Origin: Paenirhizobium daejeonense
Lineage (GTDB): Bacteria > Pseudomonadota > Alphaproteobacteria > Rhizobiales > Rhizobiaceae
DNA: 64,000 nt
Assembly (NCBI RefSeq): GCF_014280875.1
Contig: NZ_JACLAL010000005.1
Coordinates: 434,001-498,000, forward strand
Reading direction: 5' to 3'
Numbering within the stretch: position 1 is the first letter of the stretch; every line of letters starts with the position of its first letter. Positions 15,102-22,555 of this stretch are shown here, piece after piece. Under the pieces are notes generated by a model. It ran no database searches. It saw nothing but the letters and a program-made list of their open reading frames with translations, and was not told the origin of the DNA. Both the position numbers and the translations under genes were made by a program.

Positions 15102-16156
15102 TAGACGCGCATGGGCATCAGAACCCCATCCCATCCTTCGAGGCCGCCCGTGATAAGCGCTGGCGCACTTCCGTCACGCAGATGCAGAGTGACTTCACCT
15201 GCAGGAAGCACGGAGAAAACTTCTCGGACGTAATTGGCGTTGAAGCCAATGTCGAAAGGCTCTCCGGCGTAATCAGCGGCGACTTCGTCCTGCGCCTCGC
15301 CGACGTCAGAGCGAACAGCGAGCGAAATTCCGCCTGGCGCTAGGCTGAACTTCACGGCACGGCCACGCTCAGTCGACACGGATGTGACGCGATCCGCCGC
15401 CTTCATCATCTCATCGCGATTGATTGTCACTGCCTTGTCGTTTTCACGCGGGATGACACGGACATAGTCAGGGAACGTGCCGTCGATCAGTTTTGCGGTC
15501 AGCGTGATATCGGCATGCTGGATGCGGATCTTCGCATCAGAAACAGACACGTGCACGCTGCCCTTTGGCAGTAGTCCGACTGTCTTTCGTCCGACGATAA
15601 TGCCAGCGAAATCCGGAACGGCGGGGCCACGGTTGCGTGCGAGGCGGTGGCCGTCGGTTGCCACTGCCACTGCGGTGCCGTCGACGACATGGAAGTAGAC
15701 GCCATTGAGATAAAACCGCGTCTCTTCTGTCGAGATAGCGAACGCCACTGGCGCGAACAGCGCTGCAAGATCGATGTCGAATTCAGCTACGTAAGTGCCG
15801 ACGGCGAGATCCGGATAGTCACCCGCCGGCAGGGTTTCGAGCTTGAAATTCGATCGTCCGGCCTTCACGTTCAGCCGGCTGTCCTTGATCTCGATCGAGA
15901 TTGTGTCGCCTGCCGCCTTGCGCACGATATCGCCGAGCAGCTTGGCGCTGACCGTCGTCGTGCCGGCCTTGGTTACGTCTGCTGTTGCAGATGCCGTTGC
16001 CTGGATGTCGAGATCCGTGCCGGTGACTTTGAGCGCACCGCCATCGGCCTCAAGCAGCAGGTTCGACAGGATTGGAATAGTGTTTCTGGCTTCGATTACC
16101 TTGCCCACGGCGCCAACGACGCGCGCGAGTTCGGTGCGGCTGATGGTCAGCTGCAT
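15101..16156 (-). CDS. dnaN: Phage-encoded DNA polymerase III sliding clamp (beta)
   Basis: 351 residues, slightly shorter than chromosomal DnaN (about 370). The three-domain clamp is evident: MQLTISRTELARVVGAVGKV then RNTIPILSNLLLEA (domain 1), RFYLNGVYFHVVDG then VATDGHRLA (domain 2), and MPMRV at the C-terminus matching the usual ...MPMRL end. It forms the ring that tethers polymerase to DNA. Carrying its own clamp lets the phage recruit host or phage polymerase to its own forks. ATG 16156 has the shared CACCACAAGAGGAGAC leader. Confidence 0.93.
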   Translation of the reverse strand: MQLTISRTELARVVGAVGKVIEARNTIPILSNLLLEADGGALKVTGTDLDIQATASATADVTKAGTTTVSAKLLGDIVRKAAGDTISIEIKDSRLNVKAGRSNFKLETLPAGDYPDLAVGTYVAEFDIDLAALFAPVAFAISTEETRFYLNGVYFHVVDGTAVAVATDGHRLARNRGPAVPDFAGIIVGRKTVGLLPKGSVHVSVSDAKIRIQHADITLTAKLIDGTFPDYVRVIPRENDKAVTINRDEMMKAADRVTSVSTERGRAVKFSLAPGGISLAVRSDVGEAQDEVAADYAGEPFDIGFNANYVREVFSVLPAGEVTLHLRDGSAPALITGGLEGWDGVLMPMRV

Positions 16157-16220
16157 AATGGTCTCCTCTTGTGGTGATGGTGGAAAGGCGAGCCGCTGGT
16201 GAGGCGGCTCGCATGTGTGG

Positions 16221-16430
16221 TTAGCCGAACCAGTTTGGATGGAGTTCGGTGATGGCTTCGTCGTATGCCTCATCCTCACCCATGCATTCGTCCTGCGTGT
16301 CCCAGTCCGATTCTTCCAGCGCTTCAATGATCGGGAGATAGATCTTCTTTCTATCCTCTTTGTCCGCCACCACAGGCTTTACGCCTGCAATGACATTGCT
16401 CATGACGGAGCTACCAGAAGCCCAACCCAT
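16221..16430 (-). CDS. Small acidic phage protein
   Basis: 69 residues from ATG 16430, GGAG six bases upstream, sharing an A with the TGA of the DUF669 gene. The C-terminal half is very acidic (ALEESDWDTQDECMGEDEAY), as in DNA-mimic or regulatory phage peptides, but no homologous family is recognised. It lies between the clamp and the single-strand-binding-like gene. Confidence 0.6.
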   Translation of the reverse strand: MGWASGSSVMSNVIAGVKPVVADKEDRKKIYLPIIEALEESDWDTQDECMGEDEAYDEAITELHPNWFG

Positions 16431-17059
16431 CACTTACTCCACGGGTTCTTTTTGGCGACGCCGCCGGTGGCCGCGCTGGCCGGCCTGCCAGCAGCCTGAG
16501 ACGCAGGACGGTTATCGTTCGCGGCTGCCGGTCTTGCCTTGCCACCACCGAACGGAGGGCGTTTGGCCGTGCCATCACCGATCAGCCCGAGTTCCGGAAC
16601 CGGCTCCTTCGCTGCGCTGTCTTCGAAGAAGAACTTCGCGATCTGGTTCTTGTCCTTGTAGTTGGTGCCGCTGCCGTCGTTTTTCGGGCCGCCTTCCTGC
16701 ACCTCGATCTCGACGACGAAAGGCTTGAACAGCAACTCATCAGTATCTGTATCGCCGGTGACATTGACGTCGACTGCGCGTGCCAGACGGTCGAACATTG
16801 GTTTGCCGTACTTGTATTGGCCGAAGTTGAATCCGTCGGCGTGGACAATGGTCCAGTAGGCCCAGAACTTCTTGCCCTTGTAGGCTTCCGGCTCCTGCAC
16901 TTCGAACGTGATCTCTGCCTGATGACCCTTGCTGTCGTTGGTCTCCTTCAGTTCGATGGATTCCGCCCAGATCTTGGCATACATGTTCGGCAGAATGCCG
17001 CCGCCCTGTTTGTCGGTGTTTTCAAAGTCCACCTCATAATCAAAACCAATTTTGGCCAC
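16430..17059 (-). CDS. DUF669 protein (probable ssDNA-binding partner)
   Basis: 209 residues from a GTG start at 17059 with AGAAGGAGAC upstream. Residues 1-130 match DUF669: GGGILPNMYAKIW, KFWAYWTIVHADG and KPFVVEIEVQEGG. Such proteins resemble OB-fold ssDNA-binding factors and are typically encoded next to Sak4 ATPases, as here. The C-terminal 60 residues are low-complexity (GGGKARPAAANDNRP), reminiscent of SSB tails. Confidence 0.8.
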   Translation of the reverse strand: MAKIGFDYEVDFENTDKQGGGILPNMYAKIWAESIELKETNDSKGHQAEITFEVQEPEAYKGKKFWAYWTIVHADGFNFGQYKYGKPMFDRLARAVDVNVTGDTDTDELLFKPFVVEIEVQEGGPKNDGSGTNYKDKNQIAKFFFEDSAAKEPVPELGLIGDGTAKRPPFGGGKARPAAANDNRPASQAAGRPASAATGGVAKKNPWSK

Positions 17060-17085
17060 GCTAGTCTCCTTCTGTGGTGTGGTGG

Positions 17086-17229
17086 TTAGGCGTAGTAACG
17101 GTAAGGGCCGGCGCCATAGGCCGTGACAGTGCGATCACGCCAGACGTTTTCGAGCCAAGCCCATCGCTCGCCGCGTTTGGTCCGAACGCGCACGGGGAAC
17201 CATGCAAACCAGTTGCCGCCGCTAAACAT
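17086..17229 (-). CDS. 47-residue aromatic/basic phage peptide
   Basis: ATG 17229 overlaps the TGA of the Sak4 gene (TGATG) and the frame ends at TAA 17086. The peptide is rich in Trp, Arg and Tyr (MFSGGNWFAWFPVRVRTKRG, ending GPYRYYA). Overlap with the upstream stop, good phage leader spacing to the next gene and high coding regularity support it. Function unknown. Confidence 0.6.
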   Translation of the reverse strand: MFSGGNWFAWFPVRVRTKRGERWAWLENVWRDRTVTAYGAGPYRYYA

Positions 17230-18038
17230 CAGGTAGCTTCCTCCTCTTCCTCAACGGTCTCTGTCTTCACGTCCGGTTGCGGCGGGAAGTACGCATTAAG
17301 CGCCGCAAATCCCTTGCCCAGTTTGAACGGCAGTGTCGGCTTGGTGATCTGATAGCGGTTGCCGGCGATGAAGCCCGGCCGCTCCTGGACAGCGATAGAC
17401 ACGTCACCACCGCCCTGCCCGCGGTTGGCAGTTTTCTTGAAGCCGAGGTCTTCCTTTTTGATCGACACTGGCTGATGCAGGAATCCGATAAGGTCGGACG
17501 CATCGCAGATTGCGCTCCCAGCATCGTCGCGAAGGTTGAGCATGTAGCGCGGATAGCTGTCGGTGGTGACGCCCGGCACGGTCTTGGCTTTGACGTGGGC
17601 AATCAGCACGACATAGATGCCTGCCTTTTTGAGCTCGAGCGCCTTGTTGATGAACTCGTGCCAGATCATCTGCGCAGCCTGATAGCCGCGACCGTATCCC
17701 GGTGCCTCGATGTCAGGCCAGTTGTTACGAGCGCAGGCCTCCGTATGAATCATGATCTCTAGACCATCGAGCGCGTCGAGCACGAAGGACCGTCGGTCAT
17801 GTTCGGCCTGAAGCATGTAGTCCATCTGGTCGATGACGTCCTGATAGGTCTCGGACACGCCAAATGACTTCATCGGTGTGCCGGCGGACTGTCTCTCGCC
17901 TTCGCCGGTGCGGCAGTAGTAGGGTGCGGGGAACTCCGATGCGAGCGTGGTTTTTCCGAGTTTCGCGCCGCCGTAGAGCGTCACGATTGGCGGATCGGTA
18001 TCGGACGTGTCCTCGAGTTTGTCCCATGAGATAGCCAT
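17229..18038 (-). CDS. Sak4-type RecA-like ATPase
   Basis: 269 residues. Walker A is TLYGGAKLGKTTLASEF (residues 20-36), Walker B-like FVLDALDGLE follows near residue 85, and a RecA-type strand is YVVLIAHVKAKTV. Sak4-type single-strand annealing/recombination ATPases pair with an SSB-like partner, here the DUF669 gene downstream. The C-terminus is an acidic Glu run. Start ATG 18038 bears the CCACCACAAAGAGGAGAC leader. Confidence 0.85.
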   Translation of the reverse strand: MAISWDKLEDTSDTDPPIVTLYGGAKLGKTTLASEFPAPYYCRTGEGERQSAGTPMKSFGVSETYQDVIDQMDYMLQAEHDRRSFVLDALDGLEIMIHTEACARNNWPDIEAPGYGRGYQAAQMIWHEFINKALELKKAGIYVVLIAHVKAKTVPGVTTDSYPRYMLNLRDDAGSAICDASDLIGFLHQPVSIKKEDLGFKKTANRGQGGGDVSIAVQERPGFIAGNRYQITKPTLPFKLGKGFAALNAYFPPQPDVKTETVEEEEEAT

Positions 18039-18059
18039 GTGGTCTCCTCTTTGTGGTGG

Positions 18060-18233
18060 TTAGGCGAATATGGCGCCAATCAGGATGCCTACGGCAAAAG
18101 CACCGAAGGCGTAGATGTATCCCCAGAGCCGGCTAGGCCGCTCCGGAATGTCCGCTGTAGTGTGGATAATGGGCGCGTCGATTGGCACGTAATCGAGCGG
18201 CGTTCCGGTGATGGTCCATGGGGATTTGGTCAT
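18060..18233 (-). CDS. 57-residue single-span membrane protein
   Basis: ATG 18233 overlaps the stop of the preceding gene by four bases (ATGA). The N-terminal half is soluble and Pro/Thr-rich; the C-terminus is one clear membrane helix (WGYIYAFGAFAVGILIGAIF). Function unknown; small phage membrane proteins of this kind often alter host envelope or exclusion. Confidence 0.65.
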   Translation of the reverse strand: MTKSPWTITGTPLDYVPIDAPIIHTTADIPERPSRLWGYIYAFGAFAVGILIGAIFA

Positions 18234-18472
18234 GCGGCGATCCGAAGGTGAGCGAAGGTACGTTCACGCAAAGCCCGTTTGCGGTCTCCACGCGTCAGAC
18301 CCTGAGCGTCTTTCTTCGGTTCGCGAGCCGGCACGCGCCAGCCTTTGCCCCCTGCGAGCCTCTCCATCAGCGTCAGACGCCTGATATGATGTTCAAGGCT
18401 AGTAGACGGCATGCCAAGTTTGGTGTCGTTATCGTGTTCACGGGTGGCGAGATCGGTAAAGATATTGCTCAT
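18230..18472 (-). CDS. Small phage protein, unknown
   Basis: 80 residues, basic in its second half (LTRGDRKRALRERTFAHLR). No domain recognised. Both ends overlap neighbours by four bases (ATGA), so it is translated as part of a coupled set with 18060-18233 and 18469-18675. Confidence 0.6.
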   Translation of the reverse strand: MSNIFTDLATREHDNDTKLGMPSTSLEHHIRRLTLMERLAGGKGWRVPAREPKKDAQGLTRGDRKRALRERTFAHLRIAA

Positions 18473-18675
18473 GCGGCCACCTGCTGCTTTGCCTGGCGGT
18501 GGTAGCTCACCGGTGCCGGTGAGACATAAGTGCCGTTGACCTTGTCCGCGGTGCGGCGCGCTTCCGCTTTCTGTGCCGGTGTGCGGAAAGGCTTGCGGTT
18601 CGTCATGTTAAGCTTTCCGTTACGGGTAAAACTCGTGGCGTATGCGTTGATGGAACTTGTCTTATGTCTGGACAT
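18469..18675 (-). CDS. Small basic phage protein, unknown
   Basis: 68 residues with many Arg, Lys, Ser and Thr and no hydrophobic segment (KPFRTPAQKAEARRTADKVN). An internal ATG (MTNRKPF) is possible, but ATG 18675 has GAGAGGAGACCT upstream like other phage starts. It could bind nucleic acid; this is only a composition argument. Confidence 0.55.
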   Translation of the reverse strand: MSRHKTSSINAYATSFTRNGKLNMTNRKPFRTPAQKAEARRTADKVNGTYVSPAPVSYHRQAKQQVAA

Positions 18676-18739
18676 AGGTCTCCTCTCGCCGTGCGGTGGT
18701 GAGCCGCACGGCTGTTGCTGTCGTGGTGGGTTTGGTGTT

Positions 18740-19720
18740 TTAGGCGGCGCGGAGGACGGCCGTCGGCACGTCTACGAGATCCGCGATCTTGCTATCCGCG
18801 AGAATGAAGACGCCGAACTGCTGGCCCGGATGCGCGAGCGCGAGACGCTCCGCTTCCGTGGTCGCGGAAGCCTCATCGGGGTGGACCTTCGGACGGATTG
18901 CGGGCTTTTGCTGGCCGTTTTCGATCAGAGCGACGATGGAGGGTGTGGTGGGTGCTGCGGTTACGAGTTCGAAATTCTCCGCGTTCCATCCGTCCTTTCG
19001 GCCATACTTGTTGATGAATAGAATGCCGTAGTTAGTTACTTCGGTCACCGAGTAGACCTCTCCGGCCGACACGTTGCCGCCGAAGCTGGACTTCAGCGCA
19101 CGCACCCGATCACCAACTTTGAACTTCGGTTCGGCAGGCCCCGCATTGTCGTTGCTGGCCTTTGCTGGTGCCGGTCCGGCAACCGGCTCAAGCTCGTGGA
19201 TGTTGAAGCCGCCACCTTCTCCAGATCGAGACCCCGAACCCATCTTAACAACAATGATTTCGTTGCTGATGTCAGCAACAATCCCCTCGCCGGCCCAGAT
19301 GGTATTGTAGGTAACGCGCACACGTTCACCAACCTTCGGCTCCCAAGCCTCCAGCTTGGAAGTGGGTACGATCCACGATCCGCCGCCGTGAACATGGTTC
19401 ACGAACTCGATGCGCGCTCCCTCCTCTTCGATCTTCACGACCTTGCCGATATCGCCGGCCTTGCCCCACATCTCGTTGTCTGCGGTGAGACGAACAAACG
19501 CGCCGGTGGATGGGGAGTATGCGTTGGTAATAAGGGTGAGGTCACGATCTATGAACTGGCGGCAAGTTTCATTGACAAAATAGGCCCAATAGCGATCTTT
19601 CTTTTCCACCTCGACAAGAAAAAGGTTGTCGTCGTCTTGATCGTGAATAGTGCCATGGCCCGCGACATGGGCGTCTTTGTAACGCACCCGATCACCAGCC
19701 TTGAATTTGTAATTCGTCAT
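18740..19720 (-). CDS. Protein with three SH3/KOW-like beta-barrel repeats
   Basis: 326 residues from ATG 19720, one base after the previous stop. Three repeats begin FKAGDRVRYKDAHVAG, PKVGERVRVTYNTIWAG and FKVGDRVRALKSSFGGN, each followed by strands ending in a hydrophobic-Leu pair, as in KOW or small SH3-like barrels. A fourth diverged unit (TGAFVRLTADNEMWGKAGDIG) lies between the first two. The last 60 residues are a separate helical unit (TEAERLALAHPGQQFGVFIL). Such folds bind RNA polymerase, ribosome or nucleic acid. SNDN sits in a linker. Confidence 0.7.
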   Translation of the reverse strand: MTNYKFKAGDRVRYKDAHVAGHGTIHDQDDDNLFLVEVEKKDRYWAYFVNETCRQFIDRDLTLITNAYSPSTGAFVRLTADNEMWGKAGDIGKVVKIEEEGARIEFVNHVHGGGSWIVPTSKLEAWEPKVGERVRVTYNTIWAGEGIVADISNEIIVVKMGSGSRSGEGGGFNIHELEPVAGPAPAKASNDNAGPAEPKFKVGDRVRALKSSFGGNVSAGEVYSVTEVTNYGILFINKYGRKDGWNAENFELVTAAPTTPSIVALIENGQQKPAIRPKVHPDEASATTEAERLALAHPGQQFGVFILADSKIADLVDVPTAVLRAA

Positions 19721-19721
19721 A

Positions 19722-20018
19722 TTAGGCCCTCCCCGCCGGCTGAGTGTTGCGCAGGTCACGCGCAATAGTGAAATCCACGTGGATAACGTTCGTTTCCGGC
19801 TCGTCGGCATCCGTTTTCGGAGGAGGCGCGGTGTCGTCTTCCATGTGCCGGAGCGTCATGACGTGGAATCGCTTGATTTCAAGCGTGACGGCGAGCTGCA
19901 CATTGATGAACCGGCCATAGTCGGAATCGCCGACCACGATGCCGAACAGGTCGGTGTTCAGCTTGCACTCGACCCAGTCGCCTTCGTGAAAGGAACCGCA
20001 ATTGCAGGTGTTGCTCAT
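19722..20018 (-). CDS. Small phage protein with SH3-like N-terminus
   Basis: 98 residues. The start MSNTCNCGSFHEGDWVECKL suggests a short barrel resembling repeats in the next gene, with two early cysteines. The C-terminal 35 residues are Pro/Asp/Glu-rich and likely flexible. It overlaps the previous gene by four bases (ATGA). Confidence 0.6.
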   Translation of the reverse strand: MSNTCNCGSFHEGDWVECKLNTDLFGIVVGDSDYGRFINVQLAVTLEIKRFHVMTLRHMEDDTAPPPKTDADEPETNVIHVDFTIARDLRNTQPAGRA

Positions 20019-20299
20019 GCTGCCACCTCATAGGGTCCGTCGACGGTCGGCACGCGCACGAGCGTGACGGGAACCATGCCGGACGTAGTAGAGCATCCAC
20101 CGTTGGCAGCGACCATGCGAGTTACGCGGTCTGGGTGGTTGTCGTTCGCCGGACGTGGCGGCTTGCGGCCGTTGAATGCGTAAAAAACCGTTGGTAATCC
20201 GACCGCAAAACGATCGGCGATCTGTCTGTAACTTGCGCCTTCGCGCTTGAGCTCTCCCATCAACGCGATGGTGCGCTCATCAATAACCTTTTGTCTCAT
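20015..20299 (-). CDS. Resolvase-type HTH protein, first gene of the leftward operon
   Basis: 94 residues. Residues 8-45 form a HTH of the resolvase/Hin type (MGELKREGASYRQIADRFAV, then PTVFYAFNG). ANDN follows the HTH, and the C-terminal 40 residues are of unknown fold. As the first gene after the leftward promoter and opposite the repressor gene it occupies the position of a cro or antiterminator gene, but neither role is demonstrable. ATG 20299 has AAGAGGAG upstream. Confidence 0.65.
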   Translation of the reverse strand: MRQKVIDERTIALMGELKREGASYRQIADRFAVGLPTVFYAFNGRKPPRPANDNHPDRVTRMVAANGGCSTTSGMVPVTLVRVPTVDGPYEVAA

Positions 20300-20510
20300 G
20301 GTACTCCTCTTTGGTGCTGGCTTTCGCCAGTGACCCTGGTGGTGTCAGGGTGATGTGAACCTGCTGTTCACATCGGGCGTGCGCAAGGGCGCTTGGGGCA
20401 GAACGTTGACACCAGTCCACCTCGGGACTACGTGTTTGGTGTGGCCATCGTCAGATGGTCTCCTCTGCAGCCGACGGAGCTCTGTGGTGGGGCGTTGATG
20501 TCGGCAGCTA

Positions 20511-20563
20511 AACGGGGCGGGCTTGCGGGTGGTGCCGGGCCACAACGCCCCGTTTTTGGTTTT
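20511..20563 (+). terminator. Rightward hairpin terminator opposite the leftward leader
   Basis: AACGGGGCG (20511-20519) pairs with CGCCCCGTT (20546-20554) across a 26-base loop, followed by TTTGGTTTT on the plus strand. No plus-strand gene is visible upstream, so it may end an antisense transcript or simply be part of the leader structure. Confidence 0.45.
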
Positions 20564-20580
20564 GGAGCAGGTGCTCCTAC

Positions 20581-20609
20581 TAAAAGGAAAAGCCGGCACT
20601 AGGCCGGCT
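20581..20609 (-). terminator. Early terminator in the leftward leader
   Basis: The minus strand reads AGCCGGC-CTAGT-GCCGGCT (20609-20591), then TTTCCTTTT. It lies about 170 bases downstream of the leftward transcription start, before any gene, so the operon needs read-through or antitermination. Confidence 0.65.
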
Positions 20610-20784
20610 CTACTCTTCTGCGACCGCCCTGCTGTTCGGTCTGTCTTGGGAAATCACTGCGCGCTGAAATCGTTCTTCTTCTATATTCACAAATCGATTG
20701 CCGCATTTGTCGTCTCCTTGTCTTTGGCTCTTGCTTGGCCTGTCGCCTCTTTGTGGGCTCCGGTTCGCCGCCGGTGATTGATGG

Positions 20785-20823
20785 TTTATACGCATACCTA
20801 TTGAATGTCAACATCAATAGGTG
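20785..20823 (-). promoter_or_regulatory. Leftward early promoter with repressor operator
   Basis: On the minus strand, a consensus -35 TTGACA (20811-20806) and a -10 TATAAA (20790-20785) are 15 bp apart. The -35 lies inside an inverted repeat ACCTATTGA (20796-20804) / TCAATAGGT (20814-20822). The same half-site recurs near the repressor start and at the rightward promoter, so it is the probable repressor operator. Confidence 0.65.
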
Positions 20824-20831
20824 CAACTATT

Positions 20832-20868
20832 TTGACGATCGCCACCTATGTGTCATAAGTGCTCCTAT
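20832..20868 (+). promoter_or_regulatory. Repressor-gene promoter, likely giving a leaderless mRNA
   Basis: TTGACG (20832-20837) and ATAAGT (20855-20860) with a 17-bp spacer place transcription start at or just before the ATG at 20867. Half-sites CACCTAT (20843-20849) and CTCCTAT (20862-20868) overlap it, consistent with autoregulation. No ribosome-binding sequence precedes the ATG. Confidence 0.5.
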
Positions 20869-21559
20869 GAAGTATAAAGATATCGCCATCGCTCTGGCCG
20901 AGAAAATCGGCAACCCAACTAAGGCAGCCAAGGTAGTTGGCGTGTCTCAGCCAACCTATAGGGCGTGGACTCTGGGTGGGGAGATCAAGGGAGACAACCT
21001 GATGTCTCTCTTGGAAGCGGCCGAGGCACACGGGATAATCAAGGCGGAAAATGTCAGGCTTATCGGAGGAAATACAAACACCGTTGCCCTTCGAGAACTT
21101 GATACCCGAGCAGGCGCCGGCGGTGGCGGAGTCGATTCGTCCGCACTTGTTTCCATAGACAATGGTGTTTCTATTCAGGAGGACGCATTTCGCGACGGCG
21201 TATGGGAAATGCCATCTGCCTTTCTGAATTATGAGTTGAAGGTAAGCGCCAGCGGAGCGATTGTCGCCGAGGTCGTTGGCGACAGCGGATATGATCCGGA
21301 AAATTCAAACGCTCCCGGCTCACTTCTTCCTGGCGATCGAGTGATCATTGATAGCCGAGACATTCGCCCCAGCCCCCCAGGTCCATTCGCCGTGTTCGAT
21401 GGACTTGGCCTCGTTATCAAGCTCGTCGAGGTGGTGCGGAACAGTGATCCGCCACGTCTTCGACTTTCTAGTCGCAATCCGTCTTATCCTCCGTACGAAG
21501 TGACCACAGAGGAAGCGCACATTATCGGCCGAGTTAAAGGCCGCATCACCCGGATGTAA
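20867..21559 (+). CDS. CI/LexA-type phage repressor with S24 peptidase-like domain
   Basis: 230 residues from ATG 20867; longer readings would start upstream of the promoter. The N-terminal HTH is DIAIALAEKIGNPTKAAKVVG followed by QPTYRAW. The C-terminal S24 domain shows VVGDSGYDP with the catalytic Ser, LLPGDRVIID, and LVIKLVEVV with the Lys partner. An Ala-Gly pair in the linker (TRAGAGGG) could be the self-cleavage site after RecA activation. It should maintain lysogeny by binding the CACCTAT-type operators on both sides. Confidence 0.9.
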   Translation: MKYKDIAIALAEKIGNPTKAAKVVGVSQPTYRAWTLGGEIKGDNLMSLLEAAEAHGIIKAENVRLIGGNTNTVALRELDTRAGAGGGGVDSSALVSIDNGVSIQEDAFRDGVWEMPSAFLNYELKVSASGAIVAEVVGDSGYDPENSNAPGSLLPGDRVIIDSRDIRPSPPGPFAVFDGLGLVIKLVEVVRNSDPPRLRLSSRNPSYPPYEVTTEEAHIIGRVKGRITRM

Positions 21560-21563
21560 TCAA

Positions 21564-22076
21564 ATGGCTTCGGTTTGGCGCGCAGTTGCGGTGTTGTTTG
21601 CAATAGCAGGATGCACGCCTTCACACGTTTCAGATCCGATGAAGCAAAAGGCACCCGATGAATGGAAGGTCGGATGTCAGCCAGATCAAATCGACCCATA
21701 TGGCAAATTGATCGAGCGGGCTAAATGCTGGTCCATGGTTTCATACTTTGCTTCAACCGCAGACGGACTGCCGATCGGCGTTGCAACGATATTTGAGGTC
21801 AACAGCTCAGGTGCCCGCCTCGTGCGCAATCTTGCTGTCGACGAGAATGTATGCGGAGTTGGCAAGACTCTGCGTGTATCGGTTGATGGGAAGAGGATTG
21901 ATCAACTATCCAATAGTGAACAGATCTCCTCCGTCGTAAACGGCAGTAGGCTGATTCGGGAAAAAAATCGCGGGTGGCCTTATTGTAACCTGTACAACGA
22001 GACCACCACGCTGACTGGAGCCTCATCCGCGTACTCAGAGATGATGCGTCAGTGGGGTGCATTTTCAAAACAATAG
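21564..22076 (+). CDS. Lipoprotein encoded with the repressor (lysogenic conversion candidate)
   Basis: 170 residues with a short signal peptide and lipobox (AVLFAIAGC), so the mature protein is anchored at Cys17. Four further cysteines (GCQPDQ, KCWSM, NVCGVG, YCNLY) could form disulfides in the periplasm. It starts four bases after the repressor stop on the same strand, so it should be expressed in the lysogen. A role in superinfection exclusion or host-surface change is likely; no family is recognised. AT content is higher than in neighbouring genes. Confidence 0.75.
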   Translation: MASVWRAVAVLFAIAGCTPSHVSDPMKQKAPDEWKVGCQPDQIDPYGKLIERAKCWSMVSYFASTADGLPIGVATIFEVNSSGARLVRNLAVDENVCGVGKTLRVSVDGKRIDQLSNSEQISSVVNGSRLIREKNRGWPYCNLYNETTTLTGASSAYSEMMRQWGAFSKQ

Positions 22077-22098
22077 GGATGCATATTTTTTATAACAA

Positions 22099-22133
22099 CA
22101 CCTATTGACTATAGGTGCGATTATTGCAATCTT
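22099..22133 (+). promoter_or_regulatory. Rightward early promoter with operator
   Basis: CACCTAT-TGACT-ATAGGTG (22099-22117) is a perfect 7-bp inverted repeat. Its centre supplies TTGACT (22105-22110), a -35 element; AATCTT (22128-22133) is a possible -10 after 17 bp. The half-site matches those around the repressor gene, so this promoter should be shut off in the lysogen. It would drive 22226-27226. Confidence 0.6.
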
Positions 22134-22225
22134 TTCCTCAACGGCACGAAGAAGCTTGTGGGTATCCACCAGCCGATCTGCCGGGAACCGCCCCACCACG
22201 GCGATCACCACAGAGGAGACCTATT

Positions 22226-22555
22226 ATGAGATACCAGCCCACCGCAGACGACTTCGACTACACCCCTTCCAATGCAGCCGGCTCGGTCGAGCCTATGCGC
22301 AAAGCCGACCACAAGTCCAAAAAGCACCCTCGCCCGATGCCGTCTTCACGCAAGGCGGAACGCATCGGTGGGGGGCACTTTGTTTTCAAGCGCGGTTCCC
22401 ACGGTCGCATTCATCCTAACCAGTGGCCGTTCGAACATGCGAGCGCCGAGTCTGCATCGACTGAGGCTAAGCGTCTTCGAGACCTCACGGGGGAGCCTTT
22501 CGAGGTGTATAGCCGCGTCGCCAAGTTCGAAGCGGCAGTGCAGGAAACGGCCTGA
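22226..22555 (+). CDS. Small basic phage protein, unknown
   Basis: 109 residues from ATG 22226, preceded by CACCACAGAGGAGACC. N-terminal 45 residues are charged and probably disordered. Residues 50-105 look folded, with an aromatic-basic strand (GGHFVFKRGSHGRIHPNQWP) and a helix (ASTEAKRLRDLTG). No family is recognised. First gene of the rightward operon. Confidence 0.65.
   Translation: MRYQPTADDFDYTPSNAAGSVEPMRKADHKSKKHPRPMPSSRKAERIGGGHFVFKRGSHGRIHPNQWPFEHASAESASTEAKRLRDLTGEPFEVYSRVAKFEAAVQETA

Larger units (their letters stand above)
20300..20784. other. Untranslated leader of the leftward operon, rich in hairpins
   Basis: No credible gene lies here. In leftward sense the RNA would contain the terminator-like hairpin at 20591-20609, the small hairpin GGAGCA-GG-TGCTCC (20565-20578), the long stem AACGGGGCG/CGCCCCGTT (20511-20554) and ACCCTG/CAGGGT near 20333-20352. 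A leader of about 480 bases with an early terminator fits antitermination control or a short regulatory RNA. Confidence 0.5.
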
